From positions 1 to 59,338 of the forward strand of contig NZ_LRRH01000065.1 of assembly GCF_001646785.1 (NCBI RefSeq): a stretch of DNA of 59,338 nucleotides, in the 5' to 3' direction. This DNA comes from Rhodococcus phenolicus (GTDB taxonomy: Bacteria > Actinomycetota > Actinomycetes > Mycobacteriales > Mycobacteriaceae). The notes under the pieces were generated by a model. It saw only the letters and a program-made list of their open reading frames with translations, was not told the origin of the DNA and did no database searches. Positions 1 through 6,857 of the stretch are shown piece after piece. The position numbers and the translations under genes are program-made. How positions within the stretch are numbered: the stretch's first letter is position 1; every line of letters begins with the position of its first letter.

Positions 1-54
1 GGGGGTGGGGGACGGCAGGCGCATCACGGCGAGATCGGGTGCTTCGAGCGTCAT
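1..54 (-). CDS. 5' end of an unidentified gene, cut by the window edge
   Basis: An ATG (complement of 52-54) opens a reading frame that runs off the left edge with no stop. The 18 visible codons read MTLEAPDLAVMRLPSPTP. On the minus strand GAGGAG lies six bases before the ATG, a good ribosome-binding site. The gene is divergent from the amine-oxidation operon starting at 371, so it could be its regulator, a transporter or another enzyme. The visible residues do not identify a family and I assign none. Confidence 0.6.
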   Translation of the reverse strand, partial: MTLEAPDLAVMRLPSPTP

Positions 55-370
55 GGGGACTCCTCGGCTTCGGCTGCATGGTTTCACTAGGTGAACCGCT
101 GTCGAATATAAGGAAACACGCGCCGCATTGCCAGTCGGTTACGCCGGTGTGAGGATGTCGTGAAGGCCGCCGCTTCCGGTTGCGAATCCGCACGGACGGT
201 GTAATCGGTTGCAGCCGAGCTTGTTTCGTTACAGGCGTTAACCCGGGCGCAACCGATCCGAGGGTTTCATCGCATTACTGTGTGTTTCACGACAGCGATC
301 ACGCTGGTCGTTTTCCGCTCCGAACTTCGTTCGCAACGGCCCTTTCGACCACCGTCCCCGAGGAGTTTCC
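55..370. promoter_or_regulatory. Divergent control region upstream of the amine-oxidation operon
   Basis: This 316-base gap separates the leftward partial gene from the cupin at 371 and holds no convincing gene. Besides the 13-bp palindrome at 83-95 it has a perfect 9-bp inverted repeat, ATCGGTTGC at 204-212 and GCAACCGAT at 249-257, with 36 bases between the arms. That could be a pair of operator half-sites or the base of a leader hairpin. GAGGAG at 360-365 is the ribosome-binding site of the cupin. I could not place a -35/-10 pair with confidence. Confidence 0.4.
83..95. promoter_or_regulatory. TTCAC-TAG-GTGAA palindrome, probable repressor operator
   Basis: A perfect 5-3-5 palindrome, TTCACTAGGTGAA, lies 28 bases upstream of the leftward gene start and 275 bases upstream of the rightward operon. 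Size and symmetry suit a TetR- or GntR-type dimer. It is nearer the leftward gene, so it may control that gene or both. No regulator gene is visible in the window beside it. The site is seen; its function is inferred. Confidence 0.45.
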
Positions 371-748
371 ATGGCAGAGACCGTCGCGGTTCCCGCTTTC
401 CGCGTCACCGCAGACTTCTGGAAGTCGCTCCCGCAGATGCCGGTGGACGAGTTTCCCGGCACCCGCGGCTACATCGACGACGTGTACCCGAACCCGGAGG
501 GTTCGGCGATGGCGGCTGGCTACTTCAAGCTCGACCACACCGACGCACCGCTGGACTACCTGTACGAATACGACGAGATGAAGGTCGTTCTCGACGGCGA
601 GTTCCGGCTCGAGAACCTCGACACCGGGCAGGTCGAGATCGCCCGGGCGAGGGACGCGATCTTCTTCCCGAAGGGCTCGCGGATCCGGTTCACGACCCCC
701 GACGGCGCGATCGCGTTCTACGTCGGCCAGCGCACCTTCGCCCCCTAG
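371..748 (+). CDS. Small cupin protein (EutQ-like), first gene of the amine-oxidation operon
   Basis: A 125-residue single-domain cupin. The middle of the protein (about residues 55-110) carries the usual beta-barrel pattern: YEYDEMKVVLDGEFRLEN, a turn, then ARDAIFFPKGSRIRF. It resembles the cupins annotated as ethanolamine-utilisation EutQ-like. The typical HxHx3-4E metal triad is not obvious (YEYDE occupies the first motif), so metal binding and catalysis are uncertain. The start is fixed by GAGGAG just before the ATG. The next gene begins 13 bases after its stop, so it is co-transcribed with the demethylase-like genes. A role as small-molecule binding or accessory protein for amine oxidation is inferred only from this position. 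Confidence 0.75.
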   Translation: MAETVAVPAFRVTADFWKSLPQMPVDEFPGTRGYIDDVYPNPEGSAMAAGYFKLDHTDAPLDYLYEYDEMKVVLDGEFRLENLDTGQVEIARARDAIFFPKGSRIRFTTPDGAIAFYVGQRTFAP

Positions 749-761
749 GAAGGCCGAGCCG

Positions 762-1274
762 ATGAGCGTGTGTGCGAACACGACCAGCGTGCCCCGCTGG
801 GCGGAGGAGCGAGCAGTGGCCCCCGGTGGGCGGGTCGTCACCGTCATGTCGTTCGGTCACGCGGCCGCCGAGCGGGCGCGCACCCTGGTCGCGTCCTTCG
901 AAGGCCGCCGGGTGAGCTGGCTGCGCGTGCCCACCACTTGGGGTGACGCGGCCGATGCGGCTCTCGAACGTCACCTTTCCGCGGCCCGGGTGGGATGGCG
1001 CCTGGTGCTGGTCGGTGACGAGGCGTCCGTTCTCGCCGCCCGTGCGAAGGCCGTCGCCGCCGGCGCACTCGACGCGGAGATCCTTCCCGAGGTGCTCGTC
1101 GCCGGACGTCGCCGGCTGTACTGCGTGCACTGCCTGTCCGTCCATTCGACGGACGCGGCGATCGGCGGGACCGGAGCCTGTCCGGGCTGTGACGCGAAAC
1201 TGATGGTCTATCACCATGTTTCGAGGCGGCATGGTGCGTACTTCGGCTACATGATCGACGCGGAGGAGAGCTGA
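762..1274 (+). CDS. DmmA-like subunit of a haem-dependent N-demethylase system (first copy)
   Basis: A 170-residue protein of the family named after the DmmA subunit of dimethylamine monooxygenase. The C-terminal third has a rubredoxin-like zinc or iron ribbon, Cys121-x2-Cys124 and Cys140-x2-Cys143, followed by the family signature RRHGAYFGYMIDAEE. The N-terminal part looks like a small alpha/beta domain. In the characterised Pseudomonas mendocina enzyme this type of subunit belongs to a multi-cofactor complex (haem, FMN, [2Fe-2S], tetrahydrofolate) that demethylates dimethylamine with NADPH. Its stop overlaps the ATG of the reductase gene (ATGA), implying translational coupling. A second, diverged copy lies at 3294. 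The exact electron-transfer or assembly role is not known to me. Confidence 0.8.
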   Translation: MSVCANTTSVPRWAEERAVAPGGRVVTVMSFGHAAAERARTLVASFEGRRVSWLRVPTTWGDAADAALERHLSAARVGWRLVLVGDEASVLAARAKAVAAGALDAEILPEVLVAGRRRLYCVHCLSVHSTDAAIGGTGACPGCDAKLMVYHHVSRRHGAYFGYMIDAEES

Positions 1275-2293
1275 TGACCCTCGTATCCGATTCCGATTCC
1301 GATTCCGATTCCGATTCCGGTGCCGCCGTCCGGGACGGCGGCACCGCCCTGGCTCTGACGGTCACCGAGGTGGCCGCCGTGGGGCGCGACGTCCGGCACG
1401 TCCGGCTCGCCGATCGAACCGGCGGGCCGCTGCCCTCGTTCACCCCCGGCAGCCACATCGTGCTGTCCTGCGGCCACCACGCCGACGGCCGTCCCCGCCG
1501 CAACTCCTACTCGCTGACCGGTGCCGAGTTCGAGCCGCACAGCTATTCGATCTCCGTGCGCCTCGACGAACACGGCCGGGGCGGTTCCCGCTGGGTCCAC
1601 GATCTCGCGGTGGGCGACCTCGTGGAGGTCAGCACGCCGCGCAGCGCGTTCGCGCCGGTGCTGACCGCGCGGCACCACATGCTCGTCGCCGGCGGCATCG
1701 GAGTCACGCCGATCCTGTCGCACGTCCGCGCGGCGATTCGATGGGGCCGGTCGTTCGAGGTGCACTACACGTTTCGCGAGGGCGACGGTCCGCACCTCGA
1801 CGAGTTGCGCGACCTGTGCAGCGATCGGCTGCACACCTACCACACGCCGGAGCAGTTCTGGGCCGCGATGGACCCGGCCCTGCTCGATCGGCCGCTCGGC
1901 ACCCATCTGTACGTGTGCGGACCGTCCGGCCTGATCGAGGATCTCGCGGGCCGCGCCCGGAACGCGGGCTGGCCGGACGCGCGGATCCACTACGAACACT
2001 TCGGCGTCGGCGACCTCGATCCGGGGTCGCCGTTCACCGCGCACCTGCGCCGCGCCGGCTTGGACATCGACGTCGAATCCGGTGTCAGCCTGCTCGACGC
2101 CCTCGAGGCCAGAGGTGTCGCGATACCGAACCTGTGCCGGCAGGGGGTGTGCGGCGAATGCCGGACGTCCGTCGCCGACGGTGCCGTCGAACACCGCGAT
2201 CTGTACCTGACCGCAGCGGAGAAGGACGCCGGCGACTGCATGATGCCGTGTGTCTCCCGCGCTGCCGGATCCCGATTGGAGCTGGAACTGTGA
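1274..2293 (+). CDS. FMN/[2Fe-2S] oxidoreductase (PDR/VanB type), shared reductase of the demethylase system
   Basis: 339 residues with the phthalate-dioxygenase-reductase layout: flavin-binding barrel with RRNSYSLTGAEF, an NAD(P)H-binding domain with MLVAGGIGVTPILSH, and a C-terminal plant-type ferredoxin domain whose cluster cysteines start at Cys288 (C-x4-C-x2-C, last Cys near 324). It should take electrons from NAD(P)H through FMN to the iron-sulfur cluster and on to the haem subunits encoded next to it. The N-terminus carries a low-complexity Ser-Asp run (residues 5-15) encoded by a hexamer repeat and absent from typical homologues. ATG overlaps the upstream stop, and its own stop overlaps the next GTG. 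Only one reductase serves two haem subunits here. Confidence 0.88.
   Translation: MTLVSDSDSDSDSDSGAAVRDGGTALALTVTEVAAVGRDVRHVRLADRTGGPLPSFTPGSHIVLSCGHHADGRPRRNSYSLTGAEFEPHSYSISVRLDEHGRGGSRWVHDLAVGDLVEVSTPRSAFAPVLTARHHMLVAGGIGVTPILSHVRAAIRWGRSFEVHYTFREGDGPHLDELRDLCSDRLHTYHTPEQFWAAMDPALLDRPLGTHLYVCGPSGLIEDLAGRARNAGWPDARIHYEHFGVGDLDPGSPFTAHLRRAGLDIDVESGVSLLDALEARGVAIPNLCRQGVCGECRTSVADGAVEHRDLYLTAAEKDAGDCMMPCVSRAAGSRLELEL
1289..1318 (+). repeat. (GATTCC)5 hexanucleotide microsatellite inside the reductase gene
   Basis: Five perfect tandem copies of GATTCC, preceded by a partial copy, encode an (Asp-Ser) run right after MTLV. Copy-number change keeps the reading frame, so slippage would alter only the length of the acidic N-terminal tail. 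The repeat is AT-richer than its surroundings. Confidence 0.95.
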
Positions 2294-3297
2294 CCACGGC
2301 AACCGAATCCGCCGTGCTGCCGCACCGGGTCGCACGATTCCCCTTCCCTTTCCCGCGGAACAACTACCGATACAGCACGAACGTCGAACCCGCGGGCACC
2401 CGGACCGAGACGGCCGCCGGCGGCTGGGGGGACCATCCCGTCGACATCGACGAACACCACCTCGACGAACTCGCCGAGCGTTCCCGCGTGCTCGCCGCAG
2501 ATCCCGGCCGGTTCCAGGCGCTCCCGCACATGGACATCGCGCAATGGGACGCGATGCTCACACTCATGAAGATGCTCGCCGAGGCGTACCCGCGGAGGTT
2601 CGCCCTCGACCGGGACGGCGACATCTGGCGGTGGAGCAATGTCGCACTCGATCTCGAGCAGGCATTCGTCTTCGGGCGGGCCGTGACCCTGCCCGAACCG
2701 CCCCTCCTCTACATCGGCAGGCAGATCCAGGAGGATGTCGTGCTGCTCGACCAGCGCGACGGCGCGCTGTGGGGCGACGCGGGGCTCGTGACGTGCGCGG
2801 CGGACTGGTCGCTGCGCTTCGACATCGGTATGAGCTTCCTGGAGATTCACGGTCCGGTACCTCGTATCCACACCGAGGGTGTGATCGGGCGCGCCCAGTC
2901 CTTCCTCATGGGACTGGCCGGCGGACAACGCTATCGGCGTACCAACTGGACCCTCACCGTGGATCGCCGACTCGACACCGCGACCGAGACCTACCCGGAA
3001 TGGGGACGCGACCGCCGGCTGCTCGCGGAGGGACCTCTCGCCGACGTCGGCCGGCGCCTGCACCTCCGGGTGGAAGTGCAGCACCTGATCCGGCTCGGTG
3101 AGTCCGGCGCGCTCATGTTTCTGATCCGCACCCACCTGCTGCCCTTCGAACAGGTCGCGCTCGTGCCGGAGTGGGCCGACCGCCTCTACCGGGTGCTCGA
3201 GGAACTCCCGGACGACATGGCCGACTACAAGGGCATCACACGAACCCGCGAGCCGGGCCTGAAGTGGCTGCGTGAATTCGGGGGTGTGCGACCGTGA
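2290..3297 (+). CDS. Haem-PAS oxidative N-demethylase alpha subunit-like protein (DUF3445), first copy
   Basis: 335 residues from a GTG that overlaps the reductase stop (GTGA); a longer in-frame extension upstream lies within the reductase gene and is discarded. Family hallmarks are the early NVEPAG segment, FDIGMSFLEIHGPVP with His187, RRTNWTLTV, and the C-terminal LRVEVQHLIRL...LMFLIRTHLLP block. In P. mendocina the homologous alpha subunit is a haem-binding PAS domain that oxidises dimethylamine using O2 and electrons from the partner reductase. His187 sits in the most conserved motif and is a candidate haem or active-site residue (inference). Fatty or methylated amines are plausible substrates; which one is unknown. 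A second copy at 3794 aligns colinearly but is clearly diverged. Confidence 0.85.
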   Translation: MTTATESAVLPHRVARFPFPFPRNNYRYSTNVEPAGTRTETAAGGWGDHPVDIDEHHLDELAERSRVLAADPGRFQALPHMDIAQWDAMLTLMKMLAEAYPRRFALDRDGDIWRWSNVALDLEQAFVFGRAVTLPEPPLLYIGRQIQEDVVLLDQRDGALWGDAGLVTCAADWSLRFDIGMSFLEIHGPVPRIHTEGVIGRAQSFLMGLAGGQRYRRTNWTLTVDRRLDTATETYPEWGRDRRLLAEGPLADVGRRLHLRVEVQHLIRLGESGALMFLIRTHLLPFEQVALVPEWADRLYRVLEELPDDMADYKGITRTREPGLKWLREFGGVRP

Positions 3298-3797
3298 AGA
3301 ACTCCGGAATCGTTACCGGGACCGTCCCACCGATCGATCCCACCGGCCGGATCCATCTGCTCTTCTGCGTCGGCGACTGTGCGGACGCCCGCACAGTCGT
3401 CGGGACCTGGGCGGCTCAGGCGCTGGCCGCCGGCCGCGTCGCGACCGTGGTGCCCGCGGCCACCGCCGCCCGGGTGACGCAGTTCGTGCAGCAGGCACGG
3501 GCCGGCAGCCGTGTGCTCATCGCCGGGCCTCGCCGCGAAGCGATGCTCGCGGCGGCCGCGGCGCGCGCCGCCGGTGTCCTGCCGTGCGAGACGACCACCT
3601 ATGTCACTGCCACCGAAGGGGTCTCGCTGTTCTGCCCGCACTGCGGCCGGACCGGCGACGTCGAGGCGGAGCCGGGCGCGGTCGTCGCCTGCGGATCGTG
3701 CGGGCTCCACCTCGAGATCCGCCCTCATCTGTCGGGACATCACGGCACCTACCTCGGTGCCGTGGCCTGTCCTTCACCAGGAAAGGAAACACCGTGA
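3294..3797 (+). CDS. DmmA-like subunit, second copy
   Basis: 167 residues starting at a GTG that overlaps the preceding stop by four bases. It has the same plan as the protein at 762: an N-terminal alpha/beta region and a C-terminal ribbon with Cys114-x2-Cys117 and Cys133-x2-Cys136, then the shared tail pattern HHGTYLG. Outside the ribbon and tail it differs strongly from the first copy, and the acidic DAEE end is missing. Each DUF3445 gene is thus followed or preceded by its own DmmA-like gene, suggesting two enzyme modules built on one reductase. Partner specificity cannot be read from the sequence. Confidence 0.75.
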   Translation: MKNSGIVTGTVPPIDPTGRIHLLFCVGDCADARTVVGTWAAQALAAGRVATVVPAATAARVTQFVQQARAGSRVLIAGPRREAMLAAAAARAAGVLPCETTTYVTATEGVSLFCPHCGRTGDVEAEPGAVVACGSCGLHLEIRPHLSGHHGTYLGAVACPSPGKETP

Positions 3798-4783
3798 CCA
3801 CTTCCGTCGCCAGCGACCTGTCCTGCCTGCCGTGGCCGTTTCCCGCGGGGGACGGTACCTTCCGCTACGCCGTGAACGTCGAGCCCGCGCCGAGGCGCAC
3901 CGTCACCGCGGCCGGCGTGTGGGGCGAGCACATCGTCGATCTCGGCAAGAGCCACGACGAGTACGTCGAGATGATGGCATTACGCCGCGCGATCCTCCGC
4001 GCGGATCCGGCGCGGGTGCAGACGCTTCCCCACATGACCCCGGCGTGCTGGGACCTGCTGCTCTACTACATGCGCGAGATGGCGCAGTCGTTTCCCGACG
4101 TCATGCACCTGGACGCCGACGAGACCGGGTACCGCTGGCGCAACGATCTGCTCGGAATCGACCAGCGGTTCGTGCTCGGTGACGAGACCTCACTGCCCGA
4201 ACATCCCCTCGTGTTCGTCGGGTGCCAGCTGCCCGACGACGTGCTGCTGGTCACGGAGCGGGACGGGCACCTGTGGTTCGATGCCGCGCTGGTCACGTCG
4301 TCGGCGGACTGGTCGGTCAAGTTCGACATCGGCATGAGCCTGCACGAGATCCACCGGCCCGTACCGGGTCTGACGCCGGACGGGATCACCGACCGCGCCG
4401 AGCAATTCATGCGCCGGCTCACCAGTGATCAGGCATACCGCCGGGTGAACTGGACGTTCTCGGCTGTCGGGTCGCGACGCCGCGACACGAGTCTCGAGTC
4501 GATGCCGGAGTGGATGGACGACATGCCCCGGTTGATCGCGGACGGGGATTGGGGCCGGATCCAGTTGCGGATCGAGCTCGAGCATCTGATCCGGTTGCCC
4601 GTGACCGGGGCGATCGTCTTCAACATCCGCACTTACATGGCGCCGCTCTCGGAGGTCGCCCGGATTCCGGAGTGGGCCGCGCAGCTCGCGGACATCGTCG
4701 AGGAACTGCCTGACGAGATCGCGCGGTACAAGGGCATCGACTCGTATCGGATGGCCGCGATGGCCTGGTTACGTTCCCAGTGA
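3794..4783 (+). CDS. Haem-PAS oxidative N-demethylase alpha subunit-like protein (DUF3445), second copy
   Basis: 329 residues from a GTG overlapping the previous stop; AGGAAAGGAAAC just upstream is a good ribosome-binding site. The conserved blocks match the first copy at the same positions: NVEPAP near the N-terminus, FDIGMSLHEIHRPVP with His187 at the identical residue number, RRVNWTFS, and LRIELEHLIRLPVTGAIVFNIRTY. Sequence between these blocks has diverged, so this is an old duplication or a partner subunit rather than a recent copy. It may form a heteromer with the first copy or be a separate oxygenase for another amine. It ends five bases before a strong hairpin terminator. Confidence 0.85.
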   Translation: MTTSVASDLSCLPWPFPAGDGTFRYAVNVEPAPRRTVTAAGVWGEHIVDLGKSHDEYVEMMALRRAILRADPARVQTLPHMTPACWDLLLYYMREMAQSFPDVMHLDADETGYRWRNDLLGIDQRFVLGDETSLPEHPLVFVGCQLPDDVLLVTERDGHLWFDAALVTSSADWSVKFDIGMSLHEIHRPVPGLTPDGITDRAEQFMRRLTSDQAYRRVNWTFSAVGSRRRDTSLESMPEWMDDMPRLIADGDWGRIQLRIELEHLIRLPVTGAIVFNIRTYMAPLSEVARIPEWAAQLADIVEELPDEIARYKGIDSYRMAAMAWLRSQ

Positions 4784-4787
4784 CCTC

Positions 4788-4827
4788 GTGCGCGGTTCCG
4801 GCAGCTGCCGCTGCCGGAACCGCGCAC
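4788..4827. terminator. Bidirectional terminator between convergent genes
   Basis: A perfect 18-bp inverted repeat, GTGCGCGGTTCCGGCAGC and its complement, encloses a 4-base loop (TGCC). It lies between the stop of the rightward operon and the stop of the leftward flavoenzyme gene, so it can end transcription from both sides. There is no T-run. Confidence 0.85.
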
Positions 4828-4840
4828 GGGCACGCGTAGG

Positions 4841-6031
4841 TCAGCGCATTTCGCCCGCGCCGACGTAGGGGTTGAGACTCGTCAGGGGTTTGCCCTCGGC
4901 GAACCGGGAGTAGCGGAAGTCGTTCCCGTCGACGGCCGGGTCGCTCGAGATTCCGTCGAGCAGCAGATCGGCAGCGAGCCGGCCGACCGCCGGGGAGATC
5001 TTGTAGCCGTGTCCGCTGAACCCGACGAGCAGGAACAATCCGGGCGCGGGGGAGGGGCCGATGATCGGGTTGTAGTCGGGGGTGATGTCGTAACAGCCCG
5101 CATACGACGATGCCAGCCGCGGATCGGGCATCTCCGGCAGCAGCCGTTCGAGTTTGCCGACGGCGACCTCGATGTAGCCGTCGTCGGCGCGGTTGGAATA
5201 CGAGTCGGGATCGGCGATCTCGGGCGACGAGTGATCGCTGTTGCCGACCAACAGTTCGCCGTTCGGCTCGCGGCGCACGTAGTGCAGGTTGACCAGGTCC
5301 GAGAACGTCGGGACGTCGGGGGTGGGTACGCCCTGATCGACCAGGAGGATCGGTTCGCGCTGGGCCCGGATCGGAAGGTCGACCCCCGCGGTCGCGCCGA
5401 GGGTCGGTGACCAGACCCCGGTCGCGAGAACGACGGTGTCGGAATGGATTTCGGTGCCGTCCACCAGTTTTACACCGTACACGTCGCCGCCGGGGCGCTG
5501 CAGCAGCGAAGTCACCTCGGTGGACTGGCGGACCCGGACGCCGAGGCTCCGGGCCCTGGTGCCGTAGGCCATTCCCGTCATGTACGCGTCGCCGTGACCG
5601 CCGAGCGGTTCGTAGGCGAAGGCGGCGAAATCGCCGAGGGCGATTCCGGGCCACAACCGGCGGACCTCGTCGGCGTCGATGCTCTCGACCGGGACACCGA
5701 GTTCGCGGTGCATCGTGACGTTCGCGGCGAGGGGGCCGGTGTTGTTCTCGCCCACTCCGACGATGTAGCCGGTCTGCCGGAATCCGATGTCGGTGCCGAA
5801 GATCTCGTCGGCGCTGCCGAAGACCTGAACACCGTGCCAGGCCATCGCGGCCAGGGACGGTACGCCGTAGTGGCATCGGACGATGCCGCTGGACTTTCCG
5901 GTCATGCCGGAGCACAGGGTTCCCCGTTCGAGGACGAGGACGTCGGTCTCGCCCCGCTCGGCGAGGGACCATGCCGTGGCCAGTCCTTCGAGTCCGCCGC
6001 CGACGATTACTACACGGGCGCTTTCTGTCAT
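4841..6031 (-). CDS. FAD-dependent amine/amino-acid oxidoreductase (DAO family, sarcosine-oxidase-beta-like)
   Basis: 396 residues. The N-terminal Rossmann motif VVIVGGGLEGLATAW (Gly11-Gly16) binds FAD; CSGMTGKSSGIVRCHYG follows, in the position of the flavin-contact loop of the sarcosine oxidase beta family; the C-terminal YDITPDYNPIIGPSP and GFSGHGYKISPAVG are also typical of that family. Such enzymes oxidise the C-N bond of N-methyl or secondary amino acids, usually releasing formaldehyde or an imine. No alpha, gamma or delta sarcosine-oxidase subunit is adjacent, so it may be a monomeric oxidase or dehydrogenase. GAGGAT eight bases before the ATG supports the start. It faces the demethylase operon across a shared terminator; a joint role in methylated-amine breakdown is inferred. 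Confidence 0.8.
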   Translation of the reverse strand: MTESARVVIVGGGLEGLATAWSLAERGETDVLVLERGTLCSGMTGKSSGIVRCHYGVPSLAAMAWHGVQVFGSADEIFGTDIGFRQTGYIVGVGENNTGPLAANVTMHRELGVPVESIDADEVRRLWPGIALGDFAAFAYEPLGGHGDAYMTGMAYGTRARSLGVRVRQSTEVTSLLQRPGGDVYGVKLVDGTEIHSDTVVLATGVWSPTLGATAGVDLPIRAQREPILLVDQGVPTPDVPTFSDLVNLHYVRREPNGELLVGNSDHSSPEIADPDSYSNRADDGYIEVAVGKLERLLPEMPDPRLASSYAGCYDITPDYNPIIGPSPAPGLFLLVGFSGHGYKISPAVGRLAADLLLDGISSDPAVDGNDFRYSRFAEGKPLTSLNPYVGAGEMR

Positions 6032-6174
6032 CGGTCATCCTCGCAGGTCGTTGTTTCTTGTCAATGTACACTGTTGCATGAAAAGAAACTCGGTGGGATG
6101 ACGCTGTGTGACGACGAGGTAAACCCTGCCGGGACGACCGCACCGGTCCGCGGTCGCGCCGTCCCGCGGCCGGG

Positions 6175-6180
6175 TACCGT
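6175..6180 (+). promoter_or_regulatory. -10 element TACCGT for the broken GNAT gene
   Basis: TACCGT lies seven bases before the ATG at 6188, the spacing expected for a leaderless transcript. It fixes the intended start of the acetyltransferase and shows that the internal TGA really interrupts it. No clear -35 is visible. Confidence 0.5.
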
Positions 6181-6187
6181 CGGCGCC

Positions 6188-6796
6188 ATGACGGTCCCCG
6201 TGCGTCCCGCCTCGAAAGCCGATGTCTCCGCCGTTGCAGCTGTTCTCGCCGAGGCGTTCGCCGACGACCCGGTGATGGAATGGATGTGACCCGAGATGCG
6301 ACACCGCGCACGGGGTTTGCCGCGAATGTTCGCCGCCGAAGCCCGATTCCATGCGGTACCCGGCGGCGGGGCAGAGATCGCCGAGGGTGCCGACGGCGCC
6401 GCGGCCGGAGCGACCCTGTGGGCGCCGCCCGGAGCGTGGAAGCCGTCGGCGGTGCAGTCGCTGCGCATGATGCCGCGCCTGATGCTCGCCCTCGGGCGTC
6501 GATCCCGCATCGGGCAGGAGGTCAGCGAAGCACTCGACGCGGCGCACCCCGGCGAACCGCACTGGTACCTGTCGGCGATCGGCACCGCGAGCGCCGCACG
6601 CGGTGGCGGATACGGTGCGGCGCTGCTGCGATCACGCCTCGATCGATGCGACGCCACAGGTGTGCCCGCCTACCTCGAGTCCAGCAAGGAATCGAACATC
6701 GGCTACTACGAGCGGTTCGGGTTCGATGTCACCGGCGAGATCGTCGTGCCCGGAGGAGGACCCACGCTGTGGGCGATGTGGCGCACGCCGCGGTGA
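6188..6796 (+). pseudogene. GNAT acetyltransferase interrupted by an in-frame TGA
   Basis: Codons 1-33 read as a GNAT N-terminus (VRPASKADVSAVAAVLAEAF...DDPVMEWM), then TGA at 6287-6289, and the same frame continues with RHRARGLPRMFAAEARFHAV through a complete acetyl-CoA-binding domain (GTASAARGGGYGAALL near codon 135, then SKESNIGYYERFGFDV) to 6796. Homologues commonly continue through this point with a Trp or Leu before Pro, so a single TGG-to-TGA change explains the break. An ATG at 6296 could restart translation and give a 166-residue protein lacking beta1-alpha1, which probably would not fold normally. The rest of the frame is intact, so the lesion is recent, or is a sequencing error. 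Substrate unknown. Confidence 0.75.
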
Positions 6797-6801
6797 CCGA
6801 A

Positions 6802-6819
6802 TCCGGTCCTACGACCGGA
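6802..6819. terminator. Possible terminator between convergent genes
   Basis: TCCGGTC and GACCGGA form a 7-bp stem with a CTAC loop, between the end of the GNAT frame and the end of the P450 gene. The stem is short and has no T-run, so its role is uncertain. Confidence 0.35.
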
Positions 6820-6857
6820 CCGCGCAGCGAGCGCGATCCGGTCGCGTGCCGGCGTGT

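Noticed and set aside
4788-4827. 18-bp perfect inverted repeat as an insertion-sequence end or attachment site
   Set aside because: Both arms are adjacent with a 4-base loop and lie exactly between convergent stop codons; no transposase or target duplication is nearby. A terminator explains it.
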